8,131 nucleotides of DNA from Bacteroidales bacterium (lineage in GTDB: Bacteria; Bacteroidota; Bacteroidia; Bacteroidales; UBA932). Both the position numbers and the translations under genes were made by a program. Below are positions 1 through 4,786 of the stretch, piece by piece. The notes beneath the pieces are model-generated. The model was given only the letters and a program-made list of their open reading frames with translations. It was not told the origin of the DNA and made no database searches. The stretch lies in contig JAAXVX010000056.1 in the NCBI GenBank assembly GCA_013335275.1, forward strand, positions 1-8,131, in the 5' to 3' direction. Position 1 is the first letter of the stretch; each line of letters starts with the position of its first letter.

Positions 1-236
1 TTGTCAAGTTTCAAATAAAGGACTCCACTGTTGACTTTTGCCTGAATATATGGCATTACGTCATTTTCGGCTTCAATTTTAAGAGATTCTACATTGCTTT
101 TTGTAAGCTCAATGTCGAAAACGCTTCCGGCACTTATACCGGTATAATTTGCAACAGCGAAGTTTTTAGTAACAGGCTGGGCGAATACGGTCAATGCCAA
201 TGACATTACCGCGACTAAAGAAATTAGTTTTTTCAT
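1..236 (-). CDS. GIN-domain (DUF2807) exported protein, N-terminal part
   Basis: This is the first 78 codons of a protein whose remainder lies beyond the left edge of the window. It begins at the ATG whose complement is at 234-236. The start MKKLISLVAVMSLALTVFAQ is a clear type I signal peptide: two lysines, a hydrophobic core, and probable cleavage at VFA|QP after residue 19. The mature part (VTKNFAVANYTGISAGSVFDIELTK followed by ...SLKIEAENDVMPYIQAKV) matches the opening of the beta-rich 'putative auto-transporter adhesin head GIN' domain, in which a 'F.I..G..F.V.L..' strand precedes 'v.ie.dee....i...v..g.L.i'. It is therefore probably a periplasmic or surface beta-helix-like protein of unknown biochemical role. 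It is the third gene after a sigma factor and a putative anti-sigma factor on the same strand, separated from the latter by 57 AT-rich bases. It may be a target or a sensor of that system, which is inference. The missing C-terminus prevents a check of full domain length. Confidence 0.8.
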   Translation of the reverse strand, partial: MKKLISLVAVMSLALTVFAQPVTKNFAVANYTGISAGSVFDIELTKSNVESLKIEAENDVMPYIQAKVNSGVLYLKLD

Positions 237-273
237 TGCTGATTATTTTTAAGTTTTTAATTTATTAATAGTT

Positions 274-287
274 AATTATGCATAATT
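274..287. repeat. 14-bp perfect palindrome in the gap before the GIN gene
   Basis: AATTATGCATAATT reads identically on both strands and lies in the 57-base gap between the putative anti-sigma gene and the GIN-domain gene. It has no loop, so it resembles a dimeric protein binding site more than an RNA hairpin. Its half (TTAATTATGCA on the plus strand at 272-282) also occurs on the minus strand upstream of the sigma gene, around 1387-1397. The surrounding DNA is very AT-rich, so chance is a real alternative. Confidence 0.35.
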
Positions 288-293
288 CGTTTT

Positions 294-782
294 TTAAATT
301 TTTGTAAGAGCGGCTACATACTTTTCAAGACGCTCGATGCCTTCAAGTTTTGGAACATAATAGCTTTTCATAAGTTCTTCCTTTTCCTTGGGAGAAATTG
401 AATCAGGCAACTGATCTTCAAAAGGAACAGACTCAAACTCCAACTGTCCGAGTGTCGTGAGGACCGTATTCTGGTCGGAAGGATTGAGCAAAAGTGCCTG
501 TTTTGTTATCTCTGTACTCTTATCTTTAATTAGCTGAGAATAAGACACACCGGGAGACTGCAATTCTGATTCATCTGTAACAACTAAAGGAACTGCTACC
601 AGAAGGACTAATATTGCCGCTGCGGCAGCCCATATTGCCCTGTTCATTCGTATAACAGGTCTGTTGGCAACATGACCGGTCTTCCCTATTTTGTGTAAAA
701 ATCTCTCTTTATGGCCCGGGATAAGATTCTCTTCCTCAAATCCCTGCCTGTTCTCATCAATAAAATCTTTAAGATTTTCCAT
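294..782 (-). CDS. putative anti-sigma factor, single-pass membrane protein
   Basis: This 162-residue protein has one hydrophobic helix at about residues 49-68 (rich in A, I, L and V), preceded by the basic stretch NRPVIRMNR. A cytoplasmic N-terminus of about 45 residues and a periplasmic C-terminal part of about 95 residues are expected. The N-terminal portion contains 'IPGHKERFLHKI' (21-32), which resembles the 'P.GH..RF..KL' motif I associate with small Bacteroidota membrane proteins encoded next to ECF sigma genes. The C-terminal part is polar and probably helical (PKEKEELMKSYYVPKLEGIERLEKYV) and has no domain I recognise. No FecR-type or zinc-binding anti-sigma (H...C..C) motif is visible. 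The gene starts 13 bases after the sigma stop codon, so the two are almost certainly cotranscribed. The anti-sigma role is inferred from topology and gene order. It could alternatively be a membrane sensor protein without direct sigma binding. Confidence 0.65.
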   Translation of the reverse strand: MENLKDFIDENRQGFEEENLIPGHKERFLHKIGKTGHVANRPVIRMNRAIWAAAAAILVLLVAVPLVVTDESELQSPGVSYSQLIKDKSTEITKQALLLNPSDQNTVLTTLGQLEFESVPFEDQLPDSISPKEKEELMKSYYVPKLEGIERLEKYVAALTKI

Positions 783-795
783 TTCCCGTTAATTA

Positions 796-1341
796 TTAAT
801 TAATATTTCTATTACTTCTCTTTGATTCGAGAATTTCCACAATCCTTGCTTTTCCTCTGATATACTGAGACCTTACGGATGCTTCCTTCAACCCTGTAAT
901 TTGAGCAATTTCCTCATAATCATAACCTTCAAAAAGCAAAAGAGAAAGTACAAGCCGATATCCCGAAGCAAGTGAGTTTAAAGCGTTTTTTACATCCTCA
1001 ACAGAAATTCCTTTAAAACTATAGTTTTCAACATACTCGTTTTCGATTACAGGATTTATTAACTCTTCTGATTTATACATCCCCTCCTCTACCTTTCTTT
1101 TTCTGAGCCGGTCTATTGATAAATTTATACAAACTCTCTTTAGCCATGCATCCCGCTCCCGTATAGTATCAAAGTCTTCTCTGTCAAAATATTTAAGCAG
1201 AGTGTCGTGCATAATTTCTTCAGCCTCCATACTGTTGTTTAGAATCCGCAGACTGGTATAGAAAAGTCTTTTATGGCACTCTTCGTAAATGACTTCCTCC
1301 CTCGAAGGAGTTTTTATAAAGTTTTTAAAAAGCAGGTTCAT
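796..1341 (-). CDS. ECF-type RNA polymerase sigma-70 factor
   Basis: This 181-residue protein has the usual size and two-domain layout of extracytoplasmic-function sigma factors. Region 2 spans about residues 17-84. It includes the region 2.1/2.2 helix around LRILNNSMEAEEIMHDTLLK and the 2.3/2.4 segment AWLKRVCINLSIDRLRKRK, whose basic end is expected to contact the -10 DNA. An acidic linker follows (about 85-112). Region 4 spans about 113-168, with the helix-turn-helix YEEIAQITGLKEASVRSQYIRGKARI that would read the -35 element. There is no region 1 or region 3, as expected for this group. It heads a minus-strand operon with a putative membrane anti-sigma factor and an exported GIN-domain protein, so it is probably released by an envelope signal. 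The start codon is preceded by AT-rich DNA without a Shine-Dalgarno sequence. The regulon cannot be deduced here; autoregulation through the 1342-1473 gap is plausible. Confidence 0.9.
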   Translation of the reverse strand: MNLLFKNFIKTPSREEVIYEECHKRLFYTSLRILNNSMEAEEIMHDTLLKYFDREDFDTIRERDAWLKRVCINLSIDRLRKRKVEEGMYKSEELINPVIENEYVENYSFKGISVEDVKNALNSLASGYRLVLSLLLFEGYDYEEIAQITGLKEASVRSQYIRGKARIVEILESKRSNRNIN

Positions 1342-1421
1342 TTTTCAATTCTCTATCTTCTAAACGAAAGTTCATTTTGTTTGTTGCATAATTAATAAAA
1401 AAAATTCCATTAATTAAGTCG

Positions 1422-1441
1422 TTTTGCATATTTTTGCATAT
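1422..1441. repeat. tandem 10-bp repeat TTTTGCATAT x2 upstream of pruA
   Basis: Two exact, adjacent copies of TTTTGCATAT occupy 1422-1431 and 1432-1441. A third TTGCATA lies at 1384-1390. All are inside the 132-base divergent gap between the sigma gene (minus strand) and pruA (plus strand). The repeat overlaps the presumed -7 promoter box of pruA, so it could be an operator, a duplicated promoter element, or simply replication slippage in AT-rich DNA. No protein binder can be named from the sequence. Confidence 0.55.
1429..1436 (+). promoter_or_regulatory. candidate -7 promoter element for pruA
   Basis: TATTTTTG matches the Bacteroidota -7 consensus TAnnTTTG and lies 37 bases before the pruA start codon, a reasonable leader length. 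I find no convincing TTG/TTTG -33 element 17-23 bases upstream, so the promoter is either weak, activated, or recognised differently. The element lies within the tandem TTTTGCATAT repeat, so a protein bound to the repeat would compete with RNA polymerase. Confidence 0.4.
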
Positions 1442-1473
1442 CGAGAATAAATAATAATATAAATATAACATTT

Positions 1474-3105
1474 ATGAATAATTCAATATATAATTTTCCA
1501 TTGCCGGAGAATGAAACAATAAGAGAGTACCTTAAAGGAAGTGCAGACCGGGAAAAGCTGGATTCGGAACTTAAGAAACAATCGGAAACTATTGTAGAAA
1601 TCCCTCTTATTATCGGCGGCAAAGAGATATTCACAGGAAATACCGGCAAAGTAGTTATGCCTCATAATAAAAACAAGACTCTTGCAATTTATCACAAGGC
1701 CGGGGAGAAAGAGGTGAAAATGGCAATTGAGGCAGCAAAATCTGCACATAAAGTATGGTCCGACCTTAACTGGACAATAAGGGCATCGATAATGCTCAAG
1801 GTTGCCGAACTTATAACTACAAAATACCGGGCGGTAATTAATGCATCAACGATGCTGGGACAAAGCAAAAATATTTATCAGGCAGAAATTGATGCAGTTT
1901 GTGAAGCTGCAGATTTCCTGAGATTTAATGTTGCATTTGCATCTGATATATATAAAAGTCAGCCTGTTTCCTCTTTCAACCAATTAAACAGAATGGAATA
2001 CCGGGCACTTGAGGGGTTTGTATTTACCGTAAGTCCGTTCAATTTTACTTCAATTGCTTCAAATCTGAATCTGGCCCCTGTTATGATGGGTAATACAACA
2101 ATATGGAAACCCGCAACTACTGCTATCCTGTCGAATTACTATCTGATGAAGGTTTTCTCAGAAGCAGGTATACCTGATGGCGTTGTAAACTTCCTGCCCG
2201 GAAGCGGAGCTCTGATAGGAAAACACGTAATGGAGTCGAGGGATCTGGCAGGCATCCATTTTACCGGTTCCAATGCAACATTTAACTCTTTGTGGAAAGA
2301 GGTGGGAGAAAAACTTTCGCAATATAAATCATATCCGAGACTTGTGGGAGAGACTGGCGGAAAGGACTTTATTTTTGTACATCCTTCGGCTGATTCAAAA
2401 GAGGTTGCCGCTGCTGCTTTCAGCGGAGCATTTGAATATCAGGGGCAAAAGTGCTCTGCGGCATCCAGAATGTATGTTCCTTCTTCTCTGTGGAATGGGA
2501 TAAAGAAGGAGATAAAAGAGTTGTCGGATTCCTTTAAAATGGGAGATGTAAATGATTCTGACAACTATATAAATGCTGTAATAGACGAAAGTTCTTTCGA
2601 CAACATCGCTTCATATATCGATTATGCAAAGAATTCTCCTGAAGCGGAAATTATATTTGGCGGAGAATATGACAAGAGTATCGGGTATTTCGTAAAACCC
2701 ACTCTTATCAAAACAACAAATCCTCATTTTAAGTCGATGGAAGAAGAGATATTTGGTCCCGTTCTCACAGTTTTTGTATACGAAGACAATGAAATTAATG
2801 CAGCTCTTGATTATTGCGACAGCACATCTCCGTATGCCCTTACTGGAGCTGTCTTTGGAAAAGACAGAATAGCAGTGGCGGAAATTTGCAACAGACTCCG
2901 TTATGCCGCGGGAAATTTCTACATCAATGACAAGCCCACCGGCGCTGTTGTTGGCAAACAGCCTTTCGGCGGCTCAAGAGGGTCCGGAACCAATGACAAA
3001 GCGGGCGGAGAATTTAACCTTATCCGTTGGGTCAGCCCCAGAACAGTTAAGGAGACATTCATTCCGCCTACTGACATCAGATATGGCTATATGAAATCAA
3101 ACTGA
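1474..3105 (+). CDS. pruA: 1-pyrroline-5-carboxylate dehydrogenase (glutamate semialdehyde dehydrogenase)
   Basis: This 543-residue NAD(P)-dependent aldehyde dehydrogenase oxidises L-glutamate gamma-semialdehyde (from 1-pyrroline-5-carboxylate) to glutamate, the second step of proline breakdown, in the cytoplasm. The length and sequence match the stand-alone type related to mitochondrial ALDH4A1, not the C-terminal half of bifunctional PutA. Visible landmarks are SPFNF with oxyanion-hole Asn190, the coenzyme lysine in IWKPA (Lys212), the nucleotide-binding FTGSN (263-267), the general base Glu293 in VGETGGK, the nucleophile Cys327 in GQKCSA, and EIFGPV (425-430). The strongest family marker is the C-terminal substrate-anchor loop QPFGGSRGSGTND (496-508), followed by IRWVSPRTVKET, which closely follows the ALDH4A1 pattern. 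All catalytic residues are present. It appears monocistronic: a divergent sigma gene lies upstream, and its last 19 bases overlap a convergent gene. No proline dehydrogenase is present in the window. Confidence 0.95.
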   Translation: MNNSIYNFPLPENETIREYLKGSADREKLDSELKKQSETIVEIPLIIGGKEIFTGNTGKVVMPHNKNKTLAIYHKAGEKEVKMAIEAAKSAHKVWSDLNWTIRASIMLKVAELITTKYRAVINASTMLGQSKNIYQAEIDAVCEAADFLRFNVAFASDIYKSQPVSSFNQLNRMEYRALEGFVFTVSPFNFTSIASNLNLAPVMMGNTTIWKPATTAILSNYYLMKVFSEAGIPDGVVNFLPGSGALIGKHVMESRDLAGIHFTGSNATFNSLWKEVGEKLSQYKSYPRLVGETGGKDFIFVHPSADSKEVAAAAFSGAFEYQGQKCSAASRMYVPSSLWNGIKKEIKELSDSFKMGDVNDSDNYINAVIDESSFDNIASYIDYAKNSPEAEIIFGGEYDKSIGYFVKPTLIKTTNPHFKSMEEEIFGPVLTVFVYEDNEINAALDYCDSTSPYALTGAVFGKDRIAVAEICNRLRYAAGNFYINDKPTGAVVGKQPFGGSRGSGTNDKAGGEFNLIRWVSPRTVKETFIPPTDIRYGYMKSN

Positions 3106-4067
3106 CCCTGCTTAGGAAACAGACCGAATAAACCTCCGGTATGTATAAACAGTACATTTGAGCCGGCTGCAACATTGCCGGCTTTAATCTCATTATACAA
3201 CCCGTACATCGCCTTTCCCGTATAAACAGGATCAAGCACCAATGCTTCTATGGAAGAGATTTCCGCTATAAATTTAAGCTCCTCGGGGCGGCTTAAGGCA
3301 TATCCTATTCCAACATATTTATCATTGATTTCTATGTCTGCGGTTGACATGTTCCACTCCTTCCCTGCCAGCCTTCCGGCCTCCTGGTTAATTTTGTCTA
3401 TTCTGTTTGTGAAGTATTCAGAATCGTCGCAAACTGCAAACCCTATCACTCTTTTGTCAAGATTAAGGGCCTTGTTTGCAATGCACAAGCCGGAATATGT
3501 CCCGCCGGAACCTACCGCAACAACGATAGTATCAAATTTAATTCCTTTCTCTTTTTCCTGACTGCAAATCTCTTCCATAGCCCCGTAGTAGCCCATGCTT
3601 CCAAGGCCATTGGATGCCCCTTCCGGAATTACATAGCACTTCCTACCCTTACCGTCAAGCTCTTTAGCTATTCCAGCCATAATCAAATCCCTTGATTCAC
3701 TGTATTCTTGTGGAGTACAAAAACGGACTTCTGCACCGAACAATTTGTCAAGAAAATAATTGCCTTCCACAACAGGCGGTTCTTTTATTCTGAGCAGTAA
3801 TACCGATTTCAAACCCAGTTTTGTAGCTGCGGCAGCTGTTGCCCTGCAGTGGTTTGACTGAATACCTCCCGTTGTAATGATAGTGTCAAAACCTCCGTCC
3901 AAAGCCTCTTTAAGAAGATACTCCAGCTTTCTTATCTTATTGCCGGATATTTCACTTCCGGTCTGATCGTCTCTCTTAATATATAAATTCACTCCCCACT
4001 CTTTTGAGAGTCTCTCTGCTTTTTCTATTATCGTTGGCAGGTTTGCCATGTTAAGTTTAGATGCCAT
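3087..4067 (-). CDS. dcyD: D-cysteine desulfhydrase family PLP enzyme
   Basis: This 326-residue fold-type II PLP enzyme is predicted to break D-cysteine into pyruvate, ammonia and hydrogen sulfide in the cytoplasm. The PLP-binding lysine is Lys44 in SGNKIRKLEYLL. TTGGIQSNHCR (65-75) is the substrate/carboxylate loop of the ACC deaminase/D-cysteine desulfhydrase family, and VGSGGTYSGL (185-194) is the PLP phosphate cup. Two positions separate the family members: ACC deaminases have Glu in 'VYEGK' and Leu in 'HLGG', whereas this protein has Thr283 in VYTGK and Thr310 in HTGG, the desulfhydrase pattern. L-cysteate sulfo-lyase is a related alternative. The first ATG is used; a second at Met7 is equally compatible with the family, since the conserved region begins at ANLPT. 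The start lies 9 bases after the stop of the thioredoxin-fold lipoprotein gene, so the two form an operon. The stop codon is inside the convergent pruA gene. Confidence 0.8.
   Translation of the reverse strand: MASKLNMANLPTIIEKAERLSKEWGVNLYIKRDDQTGSEISGNKIRKLEYLLKEALDGGFDTIITTGGIQSNHCRATAAAATKLGLKSVLLLRIKEPPVVEGNYFLDKLFGAEVRFCTPQEYSESRDLIMAGIAKELDGKGRKCYVIPEGASNGLGSMGYYGAMEEICSQEKEKGIKFDTIVVAVGSGGTYSGLCIANKALNLDKRVIGFAVCDDSEYFTNRIDKINQEAGRLAGKEWNMSTADIEINDKYVGIGYALSRPEELKFIAEISSIEALVLDPVYTGKAMYGLYNEIKAGNVAAGSNVLFIHTGGLFGLFPKQGQFDFI
3161..3183 (+). terminator. possible intrinsic terminator for pruA inside dcyD
   Basis: A perfect 7-bp stem AGCCGGC (3161-3167) / GCCGGCT (3177-3183) with a 9-base loop is followed directly by TTAATCT. 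It lies 56 bases after the pruA stop codon, read in the pruA direction. On the other strand the same bases encode the Ala-Gly pairs of KAGNVAAGS in the desulfhydrase. GCCGGC is itself palindromic, so the pairing could be a by-product of repeated Ala-Gly codons. The T-tract is weak. Confidence 0.3.
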
Positions 4068-4076
4068 AATTTGCGA

Positions 4077-4673
4077 TTATTTCATTTTATTTAATTCTTC
4101 ATTTATAAACTTTACCATACCATTGAATTCTGCCTCTTCAAACAGTCTCGTCAATAATACAATCTTACCGTCTTTGTCTATGATAATGTTCCTTGTCACA
4201 CCTGCATCCGGACCGCAAAACAGGGCGAACTTAGTACCTGCAGTATCAAGTGTCACAGGATAAGTAATCTTCATGTCTGCGGCAAATTTTGCTGTAACAT
4301 CCGGAGTCTCTTTAAAATCAATTCCAAGCAGTATAAACTTTGGATTTTTTTTATTTTTTAGCCAGATTTCCGATTCAATGAACGGCATCTCTTTACGGCA
4401 TACCCCACACCAGCTTGCTGTAAACTGAAGCATAACAAGTTTGCCTTTGAGGGATGAGAGCATAATTTTCTTCCCGCCGATATACTCGATTTCAAAATCG
4501 GGAGCCATATCACCAACCTTAACAATATATCCCCTGCTGTCTGCAATTAAAGAGTCGCTCTTAACAGATGAAGAGTCTGAGATTCCATTTTCTGATAATG
4601 CATTACCTTTATTGTTCCGGCAGGATAAAAGAGCGAGTGACACAATAAGAATAGCTAAAAGTTTCGTTTTCAT
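4077..4673 (-). CDS. thioredoxin-fold (TlpA/AhpC-like) thiol-disulfide lipoprotein
   Basis: This 198-residue exported redox protein is predicted to reduce or shuffle disulfides on the periplasmic side. The N-terminus MKTKLLAILIVSLALLSC is a lipoprotein signal peptide with lipobox LLSC and lipidation at Cys18. The following residues RNNKGN are not acidic, so the known Bacteroidota surface-export signal is not apparent, and a periplasmic location is favoured. A Ser-rich linker (about 25-46) leads to a Redoxin/AhpC-TSA domain beginning VGDMAPDFEI (53-62). The active site is WCGVC with Cys89 and Cys92. The later part TRNIIIDKDGKIV (160-172) is the usual beta strand. At the position where TlpA/ResA proteins normally carry a cis-proline, this protein appears to have Thr160 followed by Arg161, which looks more peroxiredoxin-like. 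An extra cysteine is at 153. It is the first gene of a two-gene operon with the desulfhydrase 9 bases downstream and has its own promoter-like sequence. Confidence 0.85.
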   Translation of the reverse strand: MKTKLLAILIVSLALLSCRNNKGNALSENGISDSSSVKSDSLIADSRGYIVKVGDMAPDFEIEYIGGKKIMLSSLKGKLVMLQFTASWCGVCRKEMPFIESEIWLKNKKNPKFILLGIDFKETPDVTAKFAADMKITYPVTLDTAGTKFALFCGPDAGVTRNIIIDKDGKIVLLTRLFEEAEFNGMVKFINEELNKMK

Positions 4674-4705
4674 GTATTTTAAGTTTTGATATTTTCCATC
4701 CTATG

Positions 4706-4737
4706 CAAATTTAATCTTTTAATAATTAAAACTCCAA
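4706..4737 (-). promoter_or_regulatory. candidate promoter of the lipoprotein-desulfhydrase operon
   Basis: On the minus strand a TTG (-33 type, complement at 4735-4737) is followed after 21 bases by TAAATTTG (complement at 4706-4713), which matches the Bacteroidota -7 consensus TAnnTTTG. The -7 box ends 32 bases before the ATG of the thioredoxin-fold lipoprotein, leaving a leader of roughly 25 bases. It is the only candidate in the window with both elements at acceptable spacing. Confidence 0.5.
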
Positions 4738-4756
4738 CAGGGATTGGATTTTTAGC

Positions 4757-4764
4757 TATTTTTG
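4757..4764 (+). promoter_or_regulatory. candidate -7 promoter element for the amidase gene
   Basis: TATTTTTG fits TAnnTTTG and sits 22 bases before the amidase ATG. It shares TATTTTTGCA with the element in front of pruA. No good TTG/TTTG -33 box is found at 17-23 bases upstream. The divergent promoter at 4706-4737 lies only 19 bases away, so the two transcription units share a compact control region. Confidence 0.4.
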
Positions 4765-4786
4765 CAATTCAATAATCCGATTTAAA

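Noticed and set aside
294..782. FecR-type anti-sigma / TonB-linked regulation
   Set aside because: No FecR domain is visible in the C-terminal part, and no TonB-dependent receptor is in the window.
1384..1441. CRISPR-like repeat
   Set aside because: Repeat units are only 7-10 bases, there are no regular spacers, and no cas genes are nearby.
1410..1749. Minus-strand open frames opposite the pruA 5' end (1410-1649 and 1483-1749)
   Set aside because: They are antisense to a strongly supported dehydrogenase gene, have no recognisable motifs, and their protein sequences look like random back-translation.
3087..4067. ACC deaminase function for the PLP enzyme
   Set aside because: The Glu and Leu expected in VYEGK and HLGG are both Thr here, which points to desulfhydrase activity.
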